Shown piece after piece: positions 34,713 to 45,230 of a stretch of DNA of 64,000 nucleotides (positions are counted from its first letter, which is position 1; each line of letters begins with the position of its first letter). Both the position numbers and the translations under genes were made by a program. The notes under the pieces were generated by a model. The model had not been told where the DNA came from. It saw only the letters and a list, made by a program, of their open reading frames with translations, and made no database searches. Source of the stretch: Trichobilharzia szidati (lineage: Eukaryota > Platyhelminthes > Trematoda > Strigeidida > Schistosomatidae); contig OX235279.1 in NCBI GenBank assembly GCA_944472155.2, positions 122,070,110-122,134,109 on the forward strand. Reading direction: 5' to 3'.

Positions 34713-37043
34713 TGTCTTGATTTTCAGATAGGCTTTGATATTCTCGTCAGTTCCGCCTGTAGTGTGAACGATGCTTCCAGGCAGGTAAAAGAGGTTGTTT
34801 CTTTTAGGTTCCTTCCAGTTATGCTGACTGTTGTCTGTTGTTGTTGTTGTTGTGGACAACAATACTCCAGGGAAATCAGAAATCCCGAATTCGATCAAGC
34901 TTCTGAAGTCCGGGAAAGCAGCAGGGCCAGTCGGAATACCCCCGGAAGCACTGAAAGCGGACCCAGAGACGACAGCAGATATGCTGACTGCACTATTGCG
35001 AAAAGTCTGGAAGGAGGGAAAAGTGCTTACTGACAGGAGAAAAGGTTACCTCGATAAACTACCAAAGAAGGGCGACTTAGGCCTCACTCTGCAAGAACTG
35101 GCGAGGAATCATGCTCCTGTCGACGCCAAATAAAATCCTGAGTCGCATCATCCTGGAGAGAAAAAAGGACGCACTGGATGCAGAATTCCGACCAGAACAA
35201 GCTGGATTCAGGAAAGGCAAATCATGTTTTGACCAAATTGCAACTCTACGCAACATCATCGAACAAAGCATTGAATGGCAATCAAACCTCTACCTCAACT
35301 TTATAGACTTTGAGAAGGCCTTCGAAAGCGTAGATCGCGAAGTAATTTGGAAACTACTCGAGTCCTACGGCATACCCCAAATATTCATCAACCTTATTCA
35401 ACAGCTGTACGACAACGGCACATGTCAAGTGATCCACAACGGAAAACTCAGCGAGGCGTTTGGAGTAAACACCAATGATATTCCTAATTATGGTGGACTG
35501 GATTATGCGTCAGACAGTGGGAAACGAGAAGACAGGGATATCCTGAACCGACGTGAAGAACCTAGAAGACCTGGATTTCGCGCGTGGATGATTTATGTTT
35601 GAAGTCACACAAAATCGAAGACTTACAAGCGAAAACCGACAAACTGGTCAAGGAAGCAGCAAAGACAGGACACCAGGTGAACATAGACAAGACGGAGGTT
35701 ATGAAAATAACCAAGCAACGACAACAACAACAGCAGCAACATCCAGCGCCAACCACCATCAACGGGAGGGATTTGAAAGAGGTTACTTCATTCACTTATC
35801 TAGGGAGCATTGTCTCAACTACAGGAGGAACGGACGAGGATGTCAAATCGAGAATCGGGAAGGCGAGAAACACATTCATCAACCTGAAACCAATCTGGAA
35901 ATCTTCGTCACTCAGCCTGCATCAACAACAAATTTCGGATTTTCAATACAAACGTCAAGTCAGTCAGTTTTGCTATACGGATCAGAAACTTGGCAAGTCA
36001 CCAAGAATATTTCCAACAGCCTGTTGCAGACATTTATCAACAGCTGTCTTCGTTCTTTACTGAAGATCAGATTGCCGGAAAGAATCACCAATAAGAAACT
36101 ATGGGGACGAACAAAACAAGAACCAATCGCTCAACAAATATGCAGGAGAAAGTGGAGATGAATTGGACACTCGTTGAGGAGGCCGCTGGGTGAAATCGCG
36201 CGTCAGGCCATAGCTCGAGTGGAACCCGAAAGGGAAGTGGCGAGTGGGACGTCCAAGGGTGACATGGAGGAGGAGCTGAAACAGTATGGACTAACATGGA
36301 TGCAGGTGAAAAGTACAGAAGAAGACAGAAGCAAGTGGAGACGTGCAGTTGAAGCCTTATGTTCCACTAGGAACCCAAGGGAACAATAATAATAATAATA
36401 ATGTCATCCCGGAGAGAGAGAGAGAGAGAATAAAAGATGCACTGCATACTAGCCCGTCTGAACAAGCTGGATTCAGGAAAGACAAATCATGGGCTGATCA
36501 AATTGCTACTCTACACATCGTCATCACAGAGCAAAGCATAGAATGTTAGTCAAATGCCCCTACTTCAACTTCATCGACTTCGAAAAGGCCGTCACCAGAC
36601 AGCGTTGACCGAGAAGTAATTCGGAAACCGCTTCAACACTACGGCGTGCATTGCTCAAATATTTCTCAACCTCATCCAACAGTTGGCTATATGACAATGC
36701 TACATGTCAAGTGACTCACAACGGAAAACTCAGTGAGGTGTTCGAAGTGAATGCAGGAGTAAGACAAGGCTGCCTGTTTATCATCACCCACGATGATATT
36801 GTTCATTGTGGTGGACTGGATTGTGCGCCAGACTGTGTGTGCTTGTGAGCGAGGAGACAGGAATACGTTGGACCACCGATAAGAAGACTCTAGAATAAGA
36901 TCTGGATTTCGCGTGTGGATGATTTATGTCTAGTGTCACACAAAGTCGAAGACGTAGAGGCAGGTGAAAGCCAACAAACTGGTGGAAGAGGCAGGCAGAG
37001 AGGACAGGACTCCAGGTGAACAGAGAGAAGACGGAGGTGGTAA
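34708..37043 (+). repeat. Palindrome A, left arm (about 2.34 kb)
   Basis: Reverse-complement match to 39324-41648. Coordinate sums are 76356 at the outer part, 76363 in the middle and 76367 at the inner part, so only about 11 nt of net indels. Sampled stretches differ by few substitutions (for example STTGGTDEDV versus STTAGTDEDV). The arm contains an inverted RTE tail (34713-34850), RTE copy 2 and most of RTE copy 3. The spacer to the other arm is about 2.28 kb. Confidence 0.92.
34857..36402 (+). pseudogene. RTE-like element copy 2 (RT to 3' terminus)
   Basis: Starts in the RT N-terminus (IPNSIKLLKSGKAAGPVGIP, 34873). After a frame change it runs MLLSTPNKILSRIILERK, FRPEQAGFRKGKSCFDQIA, LYLNFIDFEKAFESVD and IHNGKLSEAFGV (35111-35470). 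The RQGC region is deleted and the catalytic box is broken by 4 extra nt (GATTTCGCG-CGTG-GATGAT, 35573-35592). Thumb and tail follow (FTYLGSIVSTTGGTDEDV, 35790-35850), then GAAGCCTTATGTTCCACTAG and a terminal (AAT)n near 36385-36402. No endonuclease. The terminal microsatellite is the usual RTE end. Confidence 0.88.
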
Positions 37044-37450
37044 GGTTAACTAAGCAAATAGCAACGACAACGCACTGCAGTGTGTATGAACAGAATAAAT
37101 TTGAGAGATGTCTGTTTCTTCACTTATCTTGGCAGTGTGGTTTTATATAGAGGCGGCAGGGATGAGCATATGAAAACCAGGATCGGAAAGACAAGGCATA
37201 CCTTAGTTACTTTGTAACCAGTTCGGAAATCTTCTACTTTTGGTACAACGAACAATATTCAGATTTGCAATACCAATGTTAAGTCATTCCTTTTATATGG
37301 TTCAGAAACATCGTGCATTACGAGAAGCATCTCTAATGGACTGCAGACATTATCAAAAGCTACCTCGGCTTCATATTGAAGATTAAATGACCAGAAAGAA
37401 TTGGCAACAATAAACTCTGGAAGTCAACCAATCAAGAGCCTATTGCTCAA
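36404..37450 (+). pseudogene. RTE-like element copy 3
   Basis: Head-to-tail with copy 2. It begins after a (GA)n run (about 36411-36429) with SEQAGFRKDKSWADQIATL (about 36456), then a degraded palm, GKLSEVFEVNAGVRQGCLF (36726-36782), the catalytic box again with 4 extra nt (TTCGCG-TGTG-GATGAT, about 36907-36922), and a thumb region. Up to about 37043 it belongs to palindrome A; beyond that it follows a different, more diverged RTE sequence. Confidence 0.82.
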
Positions 37451-37860
37451 GAAATATGCCGAAGGAAATGGATATAGATTGGGATAAGTCAGTCAGTGAG
37501 GTTGTGAAGCTACATAGGTTGAAGTAGGTTGGACAACATGTTGCGCATGGAGAGCCGTCACTTTCCCTGACTGGCAATGCTAGTCGACATAGGATTAGAT
37601 TGAAAAAGAGTTATAGATGGCCAAATCAAAACTTGGCATCAATCCAATGAAGTCTTTGGTAGTTGGTTTCGACGCTATAGGGTGGTGTAGGCTTCCTAAT
37701 TGGAGTGTTCAGGATCTTAAGAACCAGTGACTAACTTGGCTCAAAGTAGTTCTCAACAGCGCAGATGCAAACACTCTCTGGGACCTCCCATATCCACTAA
37801 ACTGTCATGTGTTTCCATGTTACTTTTCTTCTTTTTTCTTTGCGTTCGTCTACCTTTGAG
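37450..37860 (+). pseudogene. SR2-type RTE C-terminal tail
   Basis: Reads SVSEVVKLHRLR, HVLRMESRHFP, DWKRVIDGQIKTWHQSNE-like and RLPNWSVQDLKNQWLTWL in broken frames, ending with NSADANTLWDLPYPLNCHV. This is the same C-terminal type as 32.9-33.25 kb and 24.94-25.15 kb, so a different RTE subfamily from copies 2 and 3. Confidence 0.65.
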
Positions 37861-38575
37861 TGGTACGCTGAGTTTGGCTACTTGAGTTGCTGCACTTCTG
37901 TTTTAGGTCCTATTCTGTGACTCCGTCACTCAGCTAGGATGTATGCCGTGTTTATGGGAGATGCGTGCAGGACTCAGATGTGACTGTTCAATTGATTTCA
38001 TTATTTGAGGTTCAGGGTATTCTACATATCATGCTTTGAATAGCTGGGGTCTCACAGTCATTTCCCCTAGTTTTGTAGGTCTGGAAGCACACTGCTGATC
38101 ATCTGTGCATGTTTCGTTTCAAGAGAACTCCAAGAATTCGGAACAGTAGTTACGCTTTTATGTCTTTTGAAATGTCTGTCGATAAACTCACTAATTGCAG
38201 CTTGACTTATGTTAAACATGACATACACCTAAAAATATTTGATCTACTGTGAAAGCCCAAGCATTTAATGGTGATTTTTGGTAGGGGACAATTTTAGACA
38301 CTAAATTAGGAGGCTATGCCAAACAGATAGTTGAGTAGAACTTCACTAATTACAGCCTAGCTTATCAATAATTGGCCATCAAAGTCATCTCAAAGCCGCA
38401 TTAGATAACTGAGAGTTACCACTAAATGGACATAAAAAGGAGCTGACATTTCATTTTGAAATCATGTGCTTGTATGAGTATCATGGACTGATTTGAACAC
38501 GAATTTGTCTTCGCTCAAATGGAAGTAAAAATATCTAGCTCAGTGGTAAATGTATTGGGTTTGAGTTTGCATTAT
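37861..38575. other. Central spacer of palindrome A, nothing recognised
   Basis: No ORF or repeat was recognised; it contains the symmetry centre (about 38180). It is not itself palindromic. Confidence 0.5.
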
Positions 38576-39952
38576 TATGTAGTATTGTTATTCCCTAGGA
38601 ATGCGAGTAGAACATAGGGCTTCAACAACACATCTCCACTCTCTTACATTTTCTGCTATCCTCTTCATTTCGGTCCACAATTGCCCATAATCTCTAATCT
38701 CCTCCGTGTCACCCTTGAACTACCCAGTCGTCGCTTCACGCTGGGATTCCACACGAGTACTGGTTCAGGATGTCATTTGACGACCTCCTAAACGTATGCC
38801 CGATCCATCTCCATTTCCTCCTACATATGTGTTGAACAATCTGCTCTTGGTTGGATTATTCTCAGCCAGAGTTTCTTGTTGTTGATTCTTTCTGTCCGGC
38901 TGGCCATTTGATCTTGAGTATGGAGCTAGCGAAGTGGGCAGCTGTTGATCAGAGTCTGCAGTAAGCAATTAAAAATGCTTTTCATGATACACAGTGCAAG
39001 TTTCTGACCCGTAGAGAAGCACTGACTGAATGACTGACTTCAAATTTGTGTTGAAAATCCAAATCTTGTTGTTTATGCTGAGGCGGAGAGCAGTGCAGAG
39101 GATTTCCAAACTGGTTTCTGGTTGATAGAGGAGTGCGTATCTTGCCTTTCCGATTCCAGCTGGCTAGATTTGACAACTCCATCCGGTTCTGTTGACCTGT
39201 AGTTGAAACGATGCTTCGTAGACAAGTGAAGGCAGAAAGTCACCTGTGTGAAATCTGTCCCGTTGATGGTGATTGATGCTGGTTGTTGTTGTTGTTGTGT
39301 CTGCTGCGGTTGGCTGGTTATCTTCATCACCTCCATCTTCTCTCTGTTCACCTGGAGTCCTGTCTTCGCTGCCTGCCTCTTCCACCAGTTTGTTGGCTTT
39401 CACCTGCCTCTACGTCTTCGACTTTGTGTGACACTAGACATAAATCATCCACACGCGAAATCCAGATCTTATTCTAGAGTCTTCTTATCGGTGGTCCAAC
39501 GTATTCCTGTCTCCTCGCTCACAAGCACACACAGTCTGGCGCACAATCCAGTCCACCACAATGAACAATATCATCGTGGGTGATGATAAACAGGCAGCCT
39601 TGTCTTACTCCTGCATTCACTTCGAACACCTCACTGAGTTTTCCGTTGTGAGTCACTTGACATGTAGCATTGTCATATAGCCAACTGTTGGATGAGGTTG
39701 AGAAATATTTGAGCAATGCACGCCGTAGTGTTGAAGCGGTTTCCGAATTACTTCTCGGTCAACGCTGTCTGGTGACGGCCTTTTCGAAGTCGATGAAGTT
39801 GAAGTAGGGGCATTTGACTAACATTCTATGCTTTGCTCTGTGATGACGATGTGTAGAGTAGCAATTTGATCAGACCATGATTTGTCTTTCCTGAATCCAG
39901 CTTGTTCAGACGGGCTAGTATGCAGTGCATCTTTTATTCTCTCTCTCTCTCC
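38576..39952 (-). pseudogene. RTE-like element copy 3' (minus), complete 3' end
   Basis: Mirror of copy 3. From 39952 to about 39324 it is the palindrome A right arm; from 39324 to 38576 it continues with thumb, C-terminal region (ASITINGTDFTQVTF, HSSINQKPVWKSSAL) and the typical RTE terminus CTTCAA/ATAGGGCTTCAAC (as read on +) near 38620. Stops and frame changes throughout. Confidence 0.82.
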
Positions 39953-41648
39953 GGCATGACATTATTATTATTATTATTGTTCCCTTGGGTTCCTAGTGGA
40001 ACATAAGGCTTCAACTGCACGTCTCCACTTGCTTCTGTCTTCTGCTGTACTTTTCACCTGCATCCATGTTAGTCCATACTGTTTCAGCTCCTCCTCCATG
40101 TCACCCTTGGACGTCCCACTCGCCACTTCCCTTTCGGGTTCCACTCGAGCTATGGCCTGACGCGCGATGTCACCCAGCGGCCTCCTCAACGAGTGTCCAA
40201 TTCATCTCCACTTTCTCCTGCATATTTGTTGAGCGATTGGTTCTTGTTTTGTTTGTTCCCATAGTTTCTTATTGGTGATTCTTTCCGGCCATCTGATCTT
40301 CAGTAAAGAACGAAGACAGCTGTTGATAAAGGTCTGCAACCTGTTGGAAATATTCTTGGTGACTTGCCAAGTTTCTGATCCGTATAGCAAAACTGACTTG
40401 ACGTTTGTATTGAAAATCCGAAATTTGTTGTTGATGCAGGCTGAGTGACGAAGATTTCCAGATTGGTTTCAGGTTGATGAATGTGTTTCTCGCCTTCCCG
40501 ATTCTCGATTTGACATCCTCGTCCGTTCCTGCTGTAGTTGAGACAATGCTCCCTAGATAAGTGAATGAAGTAACCTCTTTCAAATCCCTCCCGTTGATGG
40601 TGGTTGGCGCTGGATGTTGCTGCTGTTGTTGTTGTCGTTGCTTGGTTATTTTCATAACCTCCGTCTTGTCTATGTTCACCTGGTGTCCTGTCTTTGCTGC
40701 TTCCTTGACCAGTTTGTCGGTTTTCGCTTGTAAGTCTTCGATTTTGTGTGACTTCAAACATAAATCATCCACGCGCGAAATCCAGGTCTTCTAGGTTCTT
40801 CACGTCGGTTCAGGATATCCCTGTCTTCTCGTTTCCCACTGTCTGACGCATAATCCAGTCCACCATAATTAGGAATATCATTGGTGTTTACTCCAAACGC
40901 CTCGCTGAGTTTTCCGTTGTGGATCACTTGACATGTGCCGTTGTCGTACAGCTGTTGAATAAGGTTGATGAATATTTGGGGTATGCCGTAGGACTCGAGT
41001 AGTTTCCAAATTACTTCGCGATCTACGCTTTCGAAGGCCTTCTCAAAGTCTATAAAGTTGAGGTAGAGGTTTGATTGCCATTCAATGCTTTGTTCGATGA
41101 TGTTGCGTAGAGTTGCAATTTGGTCAAAACATGATTTGCCTTTCCTGAATCCAGCTTGTTCTGGTCGGAATTCTGCATCCAGTGCGTCCTTTTTTCTCTC
41201 CAGGATGATGCGACTCAGGATTTTATTTGGCGTCGACAGGAGCATGATTCCTCGCCAGTTCTTGCAGAGTGAGGCCTAAGTCGCCCTTCTTTGGTAGTTT
41301 ATCGAGGTAACCTTTTCTCCTGTCAGTAAGCACTTTTCCCTCCTTCCAGACTTTTCGCAATAGTGCAGTCAGCATATCTGCTGTCGTCTCTGGGTCCGCT
41401 TTCAGTGCTTCCGGGGGTATTCCGACTGGCCCTGCTGCTTTCCCGGACTTCAGTAGCTTGATCGAATTCGGGATTTCTGATTTCCTTGGAGTATTGTTGT
41501 CCACAACAACAACAACAACAGACAACAGTCAGCATAACTGGAAGGAACCTAAAAGAAACAACCTCTTTTACCTGCCTGGAAGCATCGTTCAAACTACAGG
41601 CGGAACTGACGAGAATATCAAAGCCTATCTGAAAAGCAAGACAAGCTT
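39324..41648 (-). repeat. Palindrome A, right arm (about 2.33 kb)
   Basis: Inverted partner of 34708-37043. Indels against the left arm include loss of a CAGT duplication near 40393 and of a 2-nt element near 40342. The outer end stops in an RTE tail where the left arm joins the 280-bp direct repeat; the inner end stops within homologous but different RTE sequence. Confidence 0.92.
39960..41505 (-). pseudogene. RTE-like element copy 2' (minus)
   Basis: Mirror of copy 2, with the same frame breaks: MLLSTPNKILSRIILERK through the palm (41245-40754), the same deleted RQGC region, the same 4-nt insertion in the catalytic box, and the thumb (40772-40269) reading STTAGTDEDV. The terminal (TTA)n lies at about 39960-39977. 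Sharing of all lesions with copy 2 shows the duplication happened after inactivation. Confidence 0.88.
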
Positions 41649-42200
41649 TCAATACTCTCAAGTCTCTGTGGAGTTCAACAGTACTCCACATCAAAAATAA
41701 GATCAGGATTTTCAACTCCAATGTGAAGTCAGTGCTACTATACGGATCAGAGACTTGGCCAGCGCGTCATAAAGAGCATCTCAAACAAACTACAGACCTT
41801 CATTAACAGTTGTCTTCGCTCAATACTCAAGATCAGATGGCCAGCCAGAAAAGATCAGCAACAGGGTGAGATCTCTGGGAGCGAACCAACCAGGAACCGA
41901 TTGTGAAACAAATAGGCAGGAAGAAATGGAGATGTATTGATTGGCCATACTCTGAGAAGAGAAACCATCAAGTAACATCACTAGACAAGCCATTGCTCGA
42001 GTGGAATCCGAAAGGGAAGCAGCGAGTTGGTCGTCGGTGCAAGGGTGACTTGGAGGAGGTCATGTGTAGAGGAGATGAAAGTGTGTGGGAAGACTTGGAG
42101 CCAGGTGAAGACTCTAGCAGAGAACCGAACGCAATGTAGAGGCAGGGCTGAGTCCCTATGTTCCTCTAGGAATTAAAGGAAACAATAAAAACAACAATAC
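41510..42200 (+). pseudogene. RTE-like 3' tail (plus)
   Basis: Reads NSQHNWKEPKRNNLFYLPGS, IVQTTGGTDENIKAYL, then SVLLYGSETWP-type and C-terminal pieces (WNPKGKQRVGRRCKGDLEE, 41903-42139), ending TGAGTCCCTATGTTCCTCTAGG and AAACAATAAAAACAAC at about 42200. It is joined at a (CAA)n run (41500-41520) to copy 2' in opposite orientation. Confidence 0.8.
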
Positions 42201-42711
42201 AATTAAGTCAAACCACGACGTAACATTATCTTCCCAGTTCTCAGCTTTATTCAGTTTTTATCAAAGTCTACTGGGTTCTTAATTTCATTTCATTTCAGAA
42301 AGTAATCCAACGAATCTTTGTGTAAACTAAGTGAAGACATTTCACTGAGCACAATATTGACATGCAAGCACTACTTAGAAGCGATTCAGGTTGCTAAATA
42401 TCATGTATACGACCAAAAGTCAAACTGCTGAAGAAAACCAGAATTGATTAAATAAATTGAGAATCACCATTAGAGTTAAGGTGATGTACGCATGAACTTA
42501 TACTACTAATAAAGACTATAGAATCATCGATTTCACGACCAAGTATCTAACTAATATATATATCCATAAGTAGTACGAAGGCTTCCATACAAACAGTTTA
42601 TATAGACTCTTTTAGAGAAGTAAAATAGCAAAACATAAAATAGTGAAAAATGCCCTGTGAACATCGTCTGACTTTCGCTGCTCAGAAGCCTATTAGCTAA
42701 TGGTGAAATTC
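41510..42711 (+). repeat. Palindrome B, left arm (about 1.2 kb)
   Basis: Reverse-complement partner of 43367-44573. From 42148 to 42711 the coordinate sum is constant (86078), so no net indel. It contains the RTE tail and about 510 bp of non-RTE sequence. The outermost 200 bp (41520-41715) are noticeably more diverged than the inner part. Confidence 0.9.
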
Positions 42712-43366
42712 AGTGGACAGTGGTAATTTGAGAGTTTAAGGGGGAGATTTATGACCACCCAAGTTGTCATCTTATGGTTGGTTGATCTGAAGTATTTACA
42801 GACGAGGTGATAGGATGCAAAGCGACTGAGCTTATTTGATGACATCAGTGATTTTGATGTCCCACTGACTGACAAAAAGTATATGACTGGTAACATCTCG
42901 ATTTACACATAAAAGCTTTATTTTCTTTCGCTGTTACTGTGACAGTAACTACACACCAGGATTCTTACATAGGTCAGGGCACTATGTATAGGATAGATTT
43001 CCGGCGTCTGATCAAGCTATCACATACTTGCAATAAAAACATTATTTTCACTTTGCAGAGAGTAGGGGTAGAAATTTTAGCGTAGAAAGTAGTTTGGTGA
43101 GCCTGTAAACCTTCATTGGCTGAGGTGACTGAAGGACAACTTCTCACCTTTACGCCTAATGGGTGATGTTTTATAATTAATATAAAATTTGGAGACAAGC
43201 TAAGGATGACCAGATCAACGTATATGGTAATTAACTGTTGCGTAATTGAGTGGCGCTAGAAGAGCAGTCCTTACTTCTCACCTCCGATTGATTATGACGT
43301 CTTACGGATACACAAGCACTTATGCTAGTATTTCCACGGGCGGTCTAACTATTTACTCCTTCTTTT
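42712..43366. other. Spacer of palindrome B
   Basis: 655 bp of unique sequence with no supported ORF or repeat. Confidence 0.55.
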
Positions 43367-44573
43367 GAATTTCACCATTAGCTAATAGGCTTCTGAGCAG
43401 CGAAAGTCAGACGATGTTCACAGGGCATTTTTCACTATTTTATGTTTTGCTATTTTACTTCTCTAAAAGAGTCTATATAAACTGTTTGTATGGAAGCCTT
43501 CGTACTACTTATGGATATATATATTAGTTAGATAATTGGTCGTGAAATCGATGATTCTATAGTCTTTATTAGTAGTATAAGTTCATGCGTACATCACCTT
43601 AACTTTAATGGTGATTCTCAATTTATTTAATCAATTCTGGTTTTCTTCAGCAGTTTGACTTTTGGTCGTATACATGATATTTAGCAACCTGAATCGCTTC
43701 TAAGTAGTGCTTGCATGTCAATATTGTGCTCAGTGAAATGTCTTCACTTAGTTTACACAAAGATTCGTTGGATTACTTTCTGAAATGAAATGAAATTAAG
43801 AACCCAGTAGACTTTGATAAAAACTGAATAAAGCTGAGAACTGGGAAGATAATGTTACGTCGTGGTTTGACTTAATTGTATTGTTGTTTTTATTGTTTCC
43901 TTTAATTCCTAGAAGAACATAGGGACTCAGCCCTGCCTCTACATTGCGTTCGGTTCTCTGCTAGAGTCTTCACCTGGCTCCAAGTCTTCCCACACACTTT
44001 CATCTCCTCTTCACATGACCTCCTCCAAGTCACCCTTGCACCGACGACCAACTCGCTGCTTCCCTTTCGGATTCCACTCGAGCAATGGCTTGTCTAGTGA
44101 TGTTACTTGATGGTTTCTCTTCTCAGAGTATGGCCAATCAATACATCTCCATTTCTTCCTGCCTATTTGTTTCACAATCGGTTCCTGGTTGGTTCGCTCC
44201 CAGAGATCTCACCCTGTTGCTGATCTTTTCTGGCTGGCCATCTGATCTTGAGTATTGAGCGAAGACAACTGTTAATGAAGGTCTGTAGTTTGTTTGAGAT
44301 GCTCTTTATGACGCGCTGGCCAAGTCTCTGATCCGTATAGTAGCACTGACTTCACAATGGAGTTGAAAATTCGAATATTATTTTCAATTTCATGCTGAGT
44401 GCTGTTGACCTCCACAGAGACTTGAGAGTATTGAAAGCTTGTCTTGCTTGTCCGATTCTTGTTTTGATATCCTCGTCAGTTCCGCCTGTAGTTTGAACGA
44501 TGCTTCCCAGGTAGGTGAAAGAGGTTGTTTCTTTCAGGTTCCTCCCACTTATGCTGATTGTTGTCTGTTGTTG
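43367..44573 (-). repeat. Palindrome B, right arm
   Basis: Inverted copy of 41510-42711. Its outer end continues directly into the RT of an RTE element (copy 4), so this arm keeps the original linkage of tail to RT, whereas the left arm is cut at a (CAA)n run. Confidence 0.9.
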
Positions 44574-44935
44574 TTGTTGCTGTTGGTGGTGTTGCCCAGG
44601 AATCTTCATTACGTCTCTCTTCTCTACGTTCAGCTGAAGTCCTATCTTCTCTGGATGCTTCTCCTGCCAACTTGTTGCTTTTCGCTTGCATATCTTCCAG
44701 TTTGTGGGAAATCAGACATATATCATCGGCGAAGTCCAGATCATCGAGGTCTCTTTTTGTTTGAGTCCATTTTATGCCTGTTTCCTCATTGCCCGCTGTT
44801 TGTCGCATTATCCAGTCTACTGCAATCAGGAAAATCATTGGCGATAGTAGGCAGCCTTGTCTTACTCCTGTCCTCACTTCAAAGGATTCCGTAAGTTTCC
44901 CGTTGTGGATTACTTGGCATGCAGCATTGTGATAA
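43880..44935 (-). pseudogene. RTE-like element copy 4 (minus), catalytic core intact
   Basis: Reads IHNGKLTESFEVRTGVRQGC LLSPMIFLIAVDWIM (15 plus 20 residues in one frame), then DLDFADDICLISHKLEDMQ with an unbroken FADD, then FTYLGSIVQTTGGTDEDI and RIGQARQAFNTLKSLWRS. 5'-truncated at about 44935. It ends near 43880 with the RTE terminus. It is the reference showing that the 4-nt insertion in copies 2 and 3 is derived. Confidence 0.85.
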
Positions 44936-45230
44936 GCATTATTAAATATTACTGTATAACACTGTGAGACTCTATCAAAATAAAATTTACATATTATGGA
45001 ATTACACTCGACCACAGTGCCGAAGTTTTATTCTTATATCAATGAAACAATATTGTTATTGGTGAAATCTAACTTTGCTATTACCAATTCACATTTTTAA
45101 TGATTTCATATTTAGTAGACCACAATGGCTTATGAATAATTTCTTAAGCATCTGCAATGAATCAAATTATAAAAACTCTTGAAGTTAACTGAAAAGCTTT
45201 TGTGAACAATTTATATTTGTATCAGCTTAC
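44936..45230. other. Non-coding sequence downstream of the membrane-protein exon
   Basis: AT-rich; starts with the GTAAGC donor of the exon ending at 45231 (minus), so it is intron sequence of that gene. Nothing else seen. Confidence 0.5.

Noticed and set aside
36411..36429. CRISPR or other spaced repeats
   Set aside because: These are simple (AAT)n and (GA)n runs at RTE ends; no spaced direct-repeat array exists in the window.
39248..39583. Cys/Leu-rich 111-codon ORF
   Set aside because: It is the antisense of the RTE thumb region; the Cys/Gly runs are the reverse of CAA repeats encoding Gln.
34434..45000. LTR retrotransposon or integrated virus
   Set aside because: No LTRs, gag, protease or integrase; all coding matches are RTE-type non-LTR elements.
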